A stretch of DNA of 45,540 nucleotides. Source: Mycolicibacterium palauense. GTDB lineage: Bacteria; Actinomycetota; Actinomycetes; Mycobacteriales; Mycobacteriaceae. The DNA lies in NCBI RefSeq assembly GCF_002592005.1, contig NZ_NVQF01000044.1, positions 1-45,540 on the forward strand, read 5' to 3'. The position numbers were made by a program, and so were the translations under genes. The notes under the pieces were generated by a model. The model ran no database searches. It was given only the letters and a program-made list of their open reading frames with translations, and was not told where the DNA came from. Positions within the stretch are counted from its first letter, which is position 1. Each line of letters opens with the position of its first letter. Shown piece by piece: positions 32,836 to 40,467 of the stretch.

Positions 32836-33372
32836 CTCCCTGCCGGAACCGTATGCATGCGGCTCTGTGCCATGGCGCTGTGCGACGCTTCGTTGTCGAT
32901 CGTCCCTGACCGCTTCCCGCGCGGTTGATGGTGTGCCGGCGGCGATCCGGTCTCCCCGTCCCGGTGGTCCAGGGTGCGGAGCGCCTACTATTGAACTATT
33001 GGAATATTAGATGTTTCGGGTTAGGTTCGTCTAGCACCTTCGTCGCGGATCGTCATACCGAGGTGCAGCACCGGGCCCCGACCTGGTGTGTTGGACACGC
33101 GTGATCCCGGAGTGTTGCCGGGGAAGGCGAGACGGACCAACGCGCCGGCGGGGCGAAAACGTCGTGAGGAGCTCAAGGGGGGACGCGGTGACGCTCTCGG
33201 GTGGTGCCTGCCGCGGATCGCACCTCGATGGTGCGCCGCGGATCGCCGTCGAGCTCGACGACGGCGCCAGTCCACTGCAACCCACGACGACCCACAGGGC
33301 CCGCGCCGCGCTAGAGGGTGCGATGGCCGGCTCATCGCCGTAGACAACCAACGATCGATGGAGGACGAGATA
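32836..33372. other. Intergenic region between the IS relic and the BKACE gene
   Basis: No gene supported. An AT-rich patch at 32987-33010 consists of three similar octamers (ACTATTGA, ACTATTGG, AATATTAG) and may hold a promoter or regulator site. The frame of the next gene is open back to about 33088, but the added Arg-rich translation is not family-like. Confidence 0.4.
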
Positions 33373-34329
33373 ATGACCACGCCGCCGCCGCTCTGGGAAG
33401 CCGCCCGCAAGGAGATGGAGGACTACCAGTTCACGGTGGGGCCCGAGATCCAGCCCCGGTGGGACGTTCCTGAGCAGATCGCCCTGCACACGGCGGTCTC
33501 CGGCCGCGCTGGTGTCGGGGCGACCAACCTCGAGGACTACATTGCGGACGCGAGCGCGGTGATCGAAGCAGGCGCCGTCGGCGTGCATTTCGACTTCACC
33601 TGGGTCGAAGACTCCTCGGGTCGCCGGCTGGATCGCGACCTCAAGCCCGTCGACGCCTACCGGACGGTGATCGACCCGCTGCGCAAGCAGTACGGCACCG
33701 AATTCGTGACGGACTGCAACGTGCTCAACGGGTCCACCTTCGACGAGTGCATGGCCCCGGCGCGCGAGGGTCTTGCCGAGCTCGCGCCGTGTGCCCCAGG
33801 GCACCCCGAAGCCTTCATGGTCCCGGCGATCGAGGCCGTGCAAAACGCGGGTGTCAAACCGTTCCTCGCCATCCACAGCTCGGGGGAGATCGAGCTGACC
33901 AAGCGCAAGCTCGTCGACACGGGCGTGCTGAAACTGCCCGCCTATTGGGGAATTCTGTACGGGCTCCCGTTCAACTCCGGCCGCACGCTCCTTTCCGGCA
34001 CCTACGTGCCGAACGCACGCGACATGGCGCTGCACCTGTTCTTGATGGTGGACCAGATCCGGCGAATCGATCCCGAGGGGCCGATCCTGGTGTGTGCAGC
34101 CGGCCGCGCGACCCTCTATATGACCACGCTCGCGACGATGATGGGCCTGCACATCCGGGTCGGTACGGAAGACACACCGTGGAAGTATCCGAACAGCGAC
34201 GAGAAGCTCACCAGCAACGTGGAGATGCTCGAGATGGCAAGGCAGATTGCCGAACTCCACGGTCGGCGGCCCGCCACGGCGGATGAATACCGCAAGATCC
34301 TCGGCATCCCGACCCCCGTTCTCCCATGA
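33373..34329 (+). CDS. BKACE-family (DUF849) beta-keto acid cleavage enzyme-like protein
   Basis: A 318-residue TIM-barrel protein of the BKACE family, whose members split beta-keto acids with acetyl-CoA. Family signs are the EAGAVGVHFDF strand, FMVPAIEAVQNAGVKPFLAIHSSGE, YWGILYGLPFNSG, and the C-terminal MGLHIRVGTEDTPW ... LTSNVEMLEMARQIAELHGRRPATADEYRKILGI. The zinc HxH motif of the family is here H-F-D, so the second His is replaced by Asp; the Glu of VGTED is kept. Function may therefore differ. The ATG at 33373 has GGAGG eight bases before it. A flavin-dependent oxygenase follows on the same strand after 120 bases. Confidence 0.82.
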   Translation: MTTPPPLWEAARKEMEDYQFTVGPEIQPRWDVPEQIALHTAVSGRAGVGATNLEDYIADASAVIEAGAVGVHFDFTWVEDSSGRRLDRDLKPVDAYRTVIDPLRKQYGTEFVTDCNVLNGSTFDECMAPAREGLAELAPCAPGHPEAFMVPAIEAVQNAGVKPFLAIHSSGEIELTKRKLVDTGVLKLPAYWGILYGLPFNSGRTLLSGTYVPNARDMALHLFLMVDQIRRIDPEGPILVCAAGRATLYMTTLATMMGLHIRVGTEDTPWKYPNSDEKLTSNVEMLEMARQIAELHGRRPATADEYRKILGIPTPVLP

Positions 34330-34449
34330 GCGAGTCGAAAAGCCGTTAGCGAATCCAACGCCTGCGGTTCAACGCCACCGATGCACAGCTCGGAGGTCGG
34401 CCCCGTTGATGTGCGGACCGCCAAGGCCGCACCCTATTAGGAGAGAGAA

Positions 34450-35601
34450 ATGCCTGCTACCGATGCTGAGCTGATCGAACGTGCCCGCGCTCTTGCTCCA
34501 ACCATTCAGGCGCGCGCGGCCGAGACCGCGAGGCTGCGCAAGCCGCACGACGACACGATCAGGGACCTGCTCGACGCGGAGATCCTGCAGATGTGGGTGC
34601 CGGAGAAATGGGGCGGTTCGGAGGCCAAATTCTCGACGATCTTCGATGTCGTTCGGCCGATCGCCGCGGCCTGTCCGTCGACCGGCTGGATCACTGCCTT
34701 CTACATCCTCCACAACCTGTACATCGCGAAATTCCCCGCCCAGGCGCAGGAAGAGGTCTTCGCGAAGAACGGTTATGCGCTGTTGCCGGCGGCCTCGGCT
34801 CCTGACCTGCAAGCGGAACGGGTCGATGGCGGCTGGAAGATCAGCGGCAAGGCCGTCTGGGGTTCGGGCATCATGCACGCCGACTGGGTGATCATCACCG
34901 GCAACACGGCGGAGGGGCCGCGCTCGTTCCTGATGCCCGTCAGCGATGTCGAAGTACTCGATACCTGGTATTTCACCGGCATGTCGGGAACCGGCAGCGC
35001 CGACTATGTGGCCAGGGATGTGTTCGTGCCCGACCATCGCGCGATTTCGCTGCTGGAATTCTTCGATGGCGAGACCGAGGGATCGAAACTCTATGCCAAC
35101 CCCTTCTATTCGATCCCCTTCTTCGTCGTCGCGCTGTCCTCGATCATGCCGGTGATTTCGGGAGCGCTGGCCGGTGCGCTCGAGGAGTTTGAGGCGACCA
35201 CGGAAAAACGCGTGCGCAGCCATGTCGGCACCGTGATCAAGGACCAGCAGCACGCCCACATCACTCTGGGCGGCCTCGAGCTGGCACTGGAGATGGCCGA
35301 GGATCTGGCGCGTACCGGCTATGCGCAGTCGGAGGCCATCCTCGCGACGAGGCCCTTCACGATCGACGACCGTGTCGCCACAAAGGGGCGCGTCGCCTAT
35401 GTGTCCAATCTTTGCCGCGACACGATGAACCACATGATGACCGTTGCCGGTTCGTCGAGCTTTCACAACGACAAGCGGATCCAGCGGCACTGGCGCGACA
35501 TCAACACCGTGTGCTCGCACGCCTTCTGGGATTGGGACATCACCCGCGAGTTGATCGGACGGCATCAGCTGGGACTGGACCTCAATACCCCGCTGGTCTG
35601 A
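34450..35601 (+). CDS. Acyl-CoA-dehydrogenase-fold flavin monooxygenase (class D)
   Basis: A 383-residue protein of the acyl-CoA dehydrogenase fold in the HsaA/HpaB-like monooxygenase branch, which hydroxylates phenols with reduced flavin from a partner reductase. Features: LRKPHDDTIRDLLDAEILQMWVPEKWGGSE, PSTGWITAFYILHN, GKAVWGSGIMHADWVIITG, DTWYFTGMSGTGSADYVARDVFVPDH, and the C-terminal SSSFHNDKRIQRHWRDINTVCSHAFWDWDITRELIGRHQLGLD. The catalytic Glu of true dehydrogenases is not at the usual place. AGGAGAG lies before the ATG. Frequent TAT and TCG codons differ somewhat from the neighbouring genes, a hint of transfer. No reductase gene is nearby. Confidence 0.85.
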   Translation: MPATDAELIERARALAPTIQARAAETARLRKPHDDTIRDLLDAEILQMWVPEKWGGSEAKFSTIFDVVRPIAAACPSTGWITAFYILHNLYIAKFPAQAQEEVFAKNGYALLPAASAPDLQAERVDGGWKISGKAVWGSGIMHADWVIITGNTAEGPRSFLMPVSDVEVLDTWYFTGMSGTGSADYVARDVFVPDHRAISLLEFFDGETEGSKLYANPFYSIPFFVVALSSIMPVISGALAGALEEFEATTEKRVRSHVGTVIKDQQHAHITLGGLELALEMAEDLARTGYAQSEAILATRPFTIDDRVATKGRVAYVSNLCRDTMNHMMTVAGSSSFHNDKRIQRHWRDINTVCSHAFWDWDITRELIGRHQLGLDLNTPLV

Positions 35602-35692
35602 CCGGGGGCATCCTGGGCTCGCCGGACGTACGGCCGATGGGTCGCGACCGGTCACAGCGCCGACGGTGGGATCGCGGGGCGCGACGCACACC

Positions 35693-36085
35693 TCAGCGCG
35701 AGTCGGCGTTGAGTGCTGCCGCCTGCCGGACGAGTTCCTGGAAAGCAGCGGTGTCGAGGGCGGCCCCCTCGTGCAGGTCGATCGCGCGCCAGGACTTGCC
35801 ACCGAACCCGTTGTTGAACACCCCGCACGGGTCCGGCAACTGTGCGCCCCTGGGGAAGGTCAGCTTCACCTTCTGTTTGTGCGCGTTGCCGACGGCGATG
35901 ATGCCGTCTTTTTCCCACACCGGGCTGCCCATCCATTTCCAGGTCTCCTCGATGCCGTCGACGGCATCGAGGATCAGCCCGCGGACCCGGGCGAGCAGCT
36001 CTCCTCGCCAGTCGGCGAGGCTGGCGAGGAGGTTGTCGATTTCGGTGGTTCCCGCCTCGCGGGTGGGCTTCGGCTACTCGGCCAT
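35693..36085 (-). pseudogene. DUF1801 protein gene with a stop at codon 4
   Basis: The frame from the ATG at 36085 reads M-A-E-stop (TAG at 36074-36076) and then continues open for 127 codons to 35693. The rest is a complete DUF1801-type protein: REAGTTEIDNLLASLADW, LILDAVDGIEETWKWMGSPVWEKDGI, KVKLTFPRGAQLPDPCGVF and the C-terminal AALDTAAFQELVRQAAALNA. GGAGG lies six bases before the ATG, and the upstream DUF1059 gene ends one base before it (TGACATG), so this was the true start. No in-frame ATG, GTG or TTG occurs until the internal Met near 35932. It is thus a very recent nonsense pseudogene or a sequence error; a shortened protein from 35932 would lack the first helices. Confidence 0.8.
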
Positions 36086-36086
36086 G

Positions 36087-36323
36087 TCAATCCTCCGGTA
36101 GGGCGGCGAAGTCACGCTTGACCCTGCGATACCAGCCCATTCCGGAGATCGGGCGCCTCCAGCGCGCCTTCATCGCGGCCAGGGCATCGGAATGAGTCGG
36201 GTCCCCGTGCGCGACGGCATCGCGCAGATGACGGTCCTGCGCGTTGATGACGTCGTCGGCTGTCGCACCGCGGTGCGCATGATCACAGGGCCCGCCCAGT
36301 TGCTGGCAGGTCATCGTCTTCAT
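36087..36323 (-). CDS. DUF1059 small protein
   Basis: A 78-residue protein resembling DUF1059: it begins MKTMTCQQLGGPCDHAHRG, where the CxxL/GGxCD pattern suggests metal binding, followed by a helix (ADDVINAQDRHLRDAVAHGDPTHSDALAAMKARW). The ATG at 36323 with GGAAGTGG upstream fits the family start; a longer frame to 36398 runs into the TetR promoter. It is divergent from the TetR gene across a palindromic operator and one base upstream of the DUF1801 gene, so the two are co-transcribed and probably repressed by TetR. Confidence 0.78.
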   Translation of the reverse strand: MKTMTCQQLGGPCDHAHRGATADDVINAQDRHLRDAVAHGDPTHSDALAAMKARWRRPISGMGWYRRVKRDFAALPED

Positions 36324-36352
36324 CGGATGCCACTTCCCATCGTGAACTGGAA

Positions 36353-36382
36353 CTCTCAAATTGAGAGCGGTACTCTCAAAAT
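36353..36382. promoter_or_regulatory. TetR operator and leaderless tetR promoter
   Basis: CTCTCAA-A-TTGAGAG at 36353-36367 is a perfect palindrome, and its half ACTCTCAA recurs at 36372-36379. TACTCT (36371-36376) is a TANNNT -10 whose +1 falls on the G of the GTG at 36383. The operator repeat therefore overlaps the tetR -10 and lies in the promoter of the divergent DUF1059 gene. Confidence 0.65.
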
Positions 36383-37021
36383 GTGCCTCGCAAGTCACCG
36401 AGTGTCAAGCCTTCCGACGGACAGGCGCGTACCCGCCTTGCCCGCCGGGCCGTCATCGATGCCGCTGCCGCACTCTTTGTCGACCATGGCTACGCGGCAA
36501 CGACGGTCGCCGAGGTGAGCGAGCGAGCCGATGTGCCTCCGGCAACGGTGTACCGGCTCTTTCAGTCGAAGTTGGGGATCCTCAAGGCATGGCTCGACGT
36601 CGCGATCGGCGGCGATGACGCTCCGGTGGCAGTGACGGAGCGGCCCCAGGTTGCCAACCTGCTCGCCGAGGGTGATCCGGTACGTCTGATCACCGGGTTC
36701 GCCGACCTGGCCGTGGCGATCAACGGCCGGAGCAATAACGTCTATCGAATCCTGGCCGGCGCCGCTGAGGCCGACTCCGACGCGGCAGGCCTGTTTCGTG
36801 ACATCCAGCGGCAGCGCGCCACCGGGCAGCGTCAGCTCACCCGGGCGCTCGCGCGCCTGGGCGCCCTGCGCGCCGGGCTGGCCGAACCTGACGCGGCGGA
36901 TATCGTCTACGCCATCATGTCGCCCGAGACGTATCGTCTGCTCGTCGTCGACCGCCGCTGGAGCCCGCGGCGCTACCGCAGCTGGCTTGACATGACGCTG
37001 CGCCAGCAGCTGCTCGGGTAG
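36383..37021 (+). CDS. TetR-family transcriptional regulator
   Basis: A 212-residue TetR regulator. The N-terminal helix-turn-helix is ARRAVIDAAAALFVDHGYAATTVAEVSERADVPPATVYRLFQSKLGILKAWLD (about residues 21-72), and the C-terminal ligand domain has LITGFADLAVAINGRSNNVYRILAGAAEAD and DIVYAIMSPETYRLLVVDRRWSPRRYRSWL. It starts with the GTG at 36383, with no leader. Overlapping operator repeats suggest that it represses itself and the divergent DUF1059-DUF1801 pair. The ligand is unknown. Confidence 0.92.
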   Translation: MPRKSPSVKPSDGQARTRLARRAVIDAAAALFVDHGYAATTVAEVSERADVPPATVYRLFQSKLGILKAWLDVAIGGDDAPVAVTERPQVANLLAEGDPVRLITGFADLAVAINGRSNNVYRILAGAAEADSDAAGLFRDIQRQRATGQRQLTRALARLGALRAGLAEPDAADIVYAIMSPETYRLLVVDRRWSPRRYRSWLDMTLRQQLLG

Positions 37022-37078
37022 TCCTCTCGCCTCCGGACCGGCCAGGGCGGGGCCTGCGACGACCAGCCCAAGGAGGGC

Positions 37079-37564
37079 TCAGGTGGTGATCAGGTCGTCG
37101 ATCTGGTTGATCGCCGATGAGGTGCCCTCGATGACACCCATGTCGAGCACCTGCTGCAGGCCTTCGGCGGTCTCGTAGGTGCTGAGGTAGGTCGCGCGGG
37201 TGCCGCCGCCGTGCTCGGCGAAGGTGTAGACGTTGGTGCAGACCGGCATCTCGGGGTTGGGGTTAAGGTCCTGGTCGGCGAAGCCGTCGATGAACGAGAA
37301 GCTGTTCGGCTCGTCGACGGTGGTGATCCGCCAGTATCCGGCGTGCTTGTCGCCCTCGGGGCCGGTCATGTAGTACGTCACGAGCCCGCCGGGGGTGAGG
37401 TCGTGGCCGATCACGGCCGCCGGGTAGCTGGGTGGTCCCCAGATCTTTTCCAGCTGACGCGGGTCGGCGTAGACCTGCCAGATCCGCGCCACGGGTGCGG
37501 CGAAGTCGGCGGTGATGGTCAGGGTGAGGTTGTCGATGTCCTGTTTGACGTCGATCACGGGCAT
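37079..37564 (-). CDS. SRPBCC (AHSA1-type) domain protein
   Basis: A 161-residue START-like protein of the AHSA1 type. It has ITADFAAPVARIWQVYADPRQLEKIWGPPSYPA, the turn GGLVTYYMTGPEGDKHAGYWRI, EPNSFSFIDGFAD and ATYLSTYETAEGLQQVLDMG. Such proteins bind small hydrophobic ligands; the partner is unknown. It lies 27 bases after the pyridoxamine-oxidase-like gene on the same strand and probably shares its transcript, and converges on the TetR gene. Confidence 0.88.
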   Translation of the reverse strand: MPVIDVKQDIDNLTLTITADFAAPVARIWQVYADPRQLEKIWGPPSYPAAVIGHDLTPGGLVTYYMTGPEGDKHAGYWRITTVDEPNSFSFIDGFADQDLNPNPEMPVCTNVYTFAEHGGGTRATYLSTYETAEGLQQVLDMGVIEGTSSAINQIDDLITT

Positions 37565-37591
37565 GGGTGTCAGTCCTTTTCGGTCGTGCCG

Positions 37592-38164
37592 TTAACTCTG
37601 GTTCCGCTGGGCGAGCTCGGCGAGGAATGTGGGCAGTCGGCCTGCGCCGTAGTCGTAGAACCGCGCCCACCTGGGTGTGATGGCGATGCGGGCCATCCGG
37701 TCGTACATCTGCCGGCAGTTCCGTTCGAACTCGGCTGCCGCCTCGGTGCCCATGGACTTGCGCGCGGCGGCGAGGTATTCCTCGACCACGCCGTCGACGA
37801 TCGTGATGGCCGCTCGCCCCCGTACGGACAGGGCTCGTGCTTCTCCGGGAGTGTCGCCGCGATCGATGGCCAGTGCGACGTCGGGGCGGGCCGACAGTGC
37901 GCTGACCTTGGGTGCCGTCTCCGCGGTGGAGATGATGAACTGTTCGCCGGTCCAATAGAAGCCGACGGGGACCACCCGTGGTGTTCCGTCGCGGCCGGTG
38001 TAGGCCAGGTGCGCTTCCGAGGTGGCGTCGAGCAGTTCCTTCGCGCCCGTGAGGGCCAGTTCCTTGGCGATCTGGTGTTGTTCGATGACACTCCTCCTTG
38101 GCTCGGGATTGTCGTGGTCTGGTCGGTCATGTCTGTACCGACCGGCGGCGAGGCGAAACCTCAT
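37592..38164 (-). CDS. Pyridoxamine 5'-phosphate oxidase-like flavoprotein, uncertain start
   Basis: A split-barrel flavin-binding protein of the PNPOx-like/F420 reductase superfamily; function in detail unknown. The core starts at EQHQIAKELALTGAKELLDATSEAHLAYTGRDGTPRVVPVGFYW and continues with APKVSALSARPDVALAIDRGD and ITPRWARFYDYGAGRLPTFLAEL. A very good ribosome site (AAGGAGGAG) lies just before the core, but the codon at the right distance is ATC (38084-38086), not ATG or GTG. The nearest upstream ATG is at 38164 with AAGGGG before it, and I give that as the boundary, although it adds an Arg/Asp-rich tail that is not family-like. Either the start codon is ATC, or it was mutated. It lies between arr and the AHSA1 gene. 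Confidence 0.7.
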   Translation of the reverse strand: MRFRLAAGRYRHDRPDHDNPEPRRSVIEQHQIAKELALTGAKELLDATSEAHLAYTGRDGTPRVVPVGFYWTGEQFIISTAETAPKVSALSARPDVALAIDRGDTPGEARALSVRGRAAITIVDGVVEEYLAAARKSMGTEAAAEFERNCRQMYDRMARIAITPRWARFYDYGAGRLPTFLAELAQRNQS

Positions 38165-38218
38165 CGCCACCCCTTGAGAATCGAGGGAACGGACCGTTCC
38201 CACCCCGGGAACCCGATG

Positions 38219-38641
38219 TCAATTGATGATCACGCCACGGTCGCTTGAGAGCAGCGCCGCCAGCCGTTCCCGCCACGTCTGTATCTGCTCGGGAGTCAGT
38301 CGTGTCCACTCGGTGATCTCGCCGAGGATCCGCAAGGGGGCGCTGCTGCGGTAGGACCGGGTGGGGTTGCCGGGGAACTTCTTGTCAGTCACGTTCGGGT
38401 CGTTCTCGAATGCCCCGGTCGGCTCCACCCGATAGACCCTCGGAACGGCTGCGTCCGTCGCCAGTTCTGCGGCGATCTCCGCCGCGAGGCCGGCTCCATC
38501 GACGAGTGCAGTGAAGTAGATGTGGTTCATCACGATCTCGGGACGGTAGTTCGATGGACGGCCCGCGGTGAGGAACTCACCGACGGTCATGTCCGCGATC
38601 GTGCCGTGGAAGAACGGCCCCTCATCAAGCGGTCCGGACAC
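38219..38641 (-). CDS. arr: Rifampicin ADP-ribosyltransferase
   Basis: Inactivates rifamycins by ADP-ribosylation with NAD; the known basis of intrinsic rifampicin tolerance in M. smegmatis. The 140-residue length is typical. Family marks are GPFFHGTIADMTVGEFLTAG, NHIYFTALVDGAG, VYRVEPTGAFENDPNVTDKKFPGNPTRSYRS and PLRILGEITEW. The start is the GTG at 38641, with AGGAGG seven bases upstream; the frame is open back to 38704 but the extra part is not family-like. The order arr, PNPOx-like, AHSA1 on one strand suggests a shared transcript. Confidence 0.93.
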   Translation of the reverse strand: MSGPLDEGPFFHGTIADMTVGEFLTAGRPSNYRPEIVMNHIYFTALVDGAGLAAEIAAELATDAAVPRVYRVEPTGAFENDPNVTDKKFPGNPTRSYRSSAPLRILGEITEWTRLTPEQIQTWRERLAALLSSDRGVIIN

Positions 38642-38736
38642 CTGGAATCCTCCTGCCGAGCTGGTGGGACGCGCAAGTATGCAGTACCACCCGGGCCTTG
38701 CCACAAGCCCCCGGCCCTGCCTTATCCTGAAGGTGG

Positions 38737-38759
38737 AAAGGGTGCCCTCGGCACTCTTT
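38737..38759. other. Hairpin in the arr upstream region
   Basis: AAAGGGTGCC and GGCACTCTTT pair over ten positions (one G-T wobble) around a CTC loop, 96 bases upstream of the arr start. No T tract. It could be an operator or an RNA structure in a long arr leader. Confidence 0.4.
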
Positions 38760-38926
38760 GCCTCACCCTCGCGTGACGCAGTCCAGACCGTGGAAACCCC
38801 TTGGGCTGCTCGGTGATCCGCCCCGGCGACGGGTCTGCGGGAACCGATATCGCCCAGCGGCTTTCACGGTCCTGCCGTTTCCGTTGCCGGTGAGTCGGTC
38901 GCGCTGGTCGTGTGACGGCGCGGTGA

Positions 38927-39119
38927 TCGCCCCGAGGGGCAGGAGGGTCAGGTCTGGCAGTCCACGGCGGTCCAGGATCGGGCAGCGCGCCCGGCATGCG
39001 ACGGCCCTTCAACCCCGACGCGTATCGGTTGGTCATGTTCGACCAGCGTGGCTGCGGGCGCAGCACCACGGCATTCGCGACGCGGGAATACCCGAGCGCC
39101 GACACCGACCAGGGGCAGC
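38927..39119 (+). pseudogene. Fragment of a proline iminopeptidase gene
   Basis: In the frame following the TGA at 38924-38926 the translation contains VHGGPGSGSAPGMRRPFNPD and then AYRLVMFDQRGCGRST. This is the oxyanion and FDQRGxGxS region of proline iminopeptidases (alpha/beta hydrolases, S33), normally about residues 35-75 of a protein over 300 residues long. No N-terminus is in frame, and after about 39080 the similarity ends; the GxSWGG nucleophile and the rest are missing. The piece is abutted by the VOC gene on the other strand. A dead remnant. Confidence 0.7.
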
Positions 39120-39121
39120 GG

Positions 39122-39501
<380 letters not shown>

Positions 39502-39505
<4 letters not shown>

Positions 39506-39789
39506 GTCGGTCCTTCCTGGTCCGATATCGGCCACCGCCGCACGATCTGTCTTAGCGGTGTGGTGTCGACGTAGTGGAACTTGTATCGACCGTCGCGACG
39601 GGTCCTGAGGAGACCGGCGGACTCGAGCATGTCGAGGTGTTGCGAGGTGGATTGTCGCGACGACCCGATGCCGTGCCTAGTGGCGAGGCGGGCACAGATT
39701 TCGAACAACGTCTGGCCATCCCGCTCGGTCAGTTCGTCCAGGATCGCGCGGCGCGTGGGGTCCGCCAAGGCCTTGAACACGTCACCCAC
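39502..39789 (-). CDS. ArsR-family transcriptional regulator
   Basis: A 95-residue winged-helix repressor of the ArsR/SmtB type: VFKALADPTRRAILDELTERDGQTLFEICARL, the recognition helix SSRQSTSQHLDMLESAGLLRTRRDGRYKFHYVD, and LRQIVRRWP at the end. No Cys metal site is present, so it probably senses something other than metal. The GTG at 39789 gives the family start VGDVFKAL; the longer frame to 39972 is rejected. A consensus promoter with an imperfect palindrome between -35 and -10 lies just upstream, so autoregulation is likely. Coupled to the VOC gene. Confidence 0.92.
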
Positions 39790-39797
39790 CCGTCCGA

Positions 39798-39827
39798 ACA
39801 ATAGGCAAGTAACCACCTGCCTGTCAA
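39798..39827 (-). promoter_or_regulatory. Promoter and operator of the arsR-VOC operon
   Basis: On the minus strand TTGACA (39822-39827) and TATTGT (39798-39803) are separated by 18 bases that form an imperfect palindrome (GGCAGGT-n4-ACTTGCC, one mismatch). +1 would be about two bases before the GTG at 39789. The spacer palindrome is a likely ArsR operator. Confidence 0.7.
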
Positions 39828-39993
39828 TCCCCGGCTGGGCTTGGATGCGCCGCTCGTTGTCAGGAATCGGTAGAGGAGATGCAGCGCCTCGCGAGACGAA
39901 GTCCGGGGCAGCCGCTGTGAGACAACGCCGAAAGACCCGGGTCATCGACACGCATTGAACAGCACTGTTCACGATTTCGTGGGGACCGGAGAA

Positions 39994-40446
39994 CTAATCC
40001 GCTTGGTTCACAGGTCCCGGAACGCCCCGCGCGCTCACCGTCACGGCGGCAACGGTTTCAGCGATCGCGAAGACGAAATGCAGCACGGTGGTCAGCCAGC
40101 CCACCCATACGACGTCGCCGATGACGAAGAGGTCCCGGAACACGATGTTGGCCGTGCCCAATAGCAGGTGCGTCGCGCTGGCCGCCACGTGCCAGGACCG
40201 GTCGGGCACCCGCAGCGACGCGTGGAACAGCAAGGCGGCGAGGATGACCGCCAGCCCGTGCGCCTCGATGAACCCGATGGCCGACGACGGTGCGCCGCCG
40301 ACGATCGTCGCGGCCGCCCCCGTCCGGCAGCATGCAGCCGGGACGTCCAGCACCGCCAGGCCGAGGAGACCGAACCCACCCAGGAAGATCGCGTTGATAC
40401 GAAGCAGGCGCTGGCGAAGCCTGGCGTGCATTGCGGTCCCATCCAC
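39994..40446 (-). CDS. Small four-helix membrane protein, last gene of the MarR operon
   Basis: A 150-residue membrane protein with about four hydrophobic helices: AIFLGGFGLLGLAVLDVPAAC, the AIGFIEAHGLAVILAALLFHA region, HLLLGTANIVF and VVWVGWLTTVLHFVFAIAETVAAV. I do not recognise the family. The start may be the GTG at 40446 or the ATG at 40431. It begins 21 bases after the stop of the AOC-like gene and ends the four-gene operon that starts with MarR at 42091. Confidence 0.65.
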   Translation of the reverse strand: MDGTAMHARLRQRLLRINAIFLGGFGLLGLAVLDVPAACCRTGAAATIVGGAPSSAIGFIEAHGLAVILAALLFHASLRVPDRSWHVAASATHLLLGTANIVFRDLFVIGDVVWVGWLTTVLHFVFAIAETVAAVTVSARGVPGPVNQAD

Positions 40447-40467
40447 GTCGTGCCGGCCACACCGACG

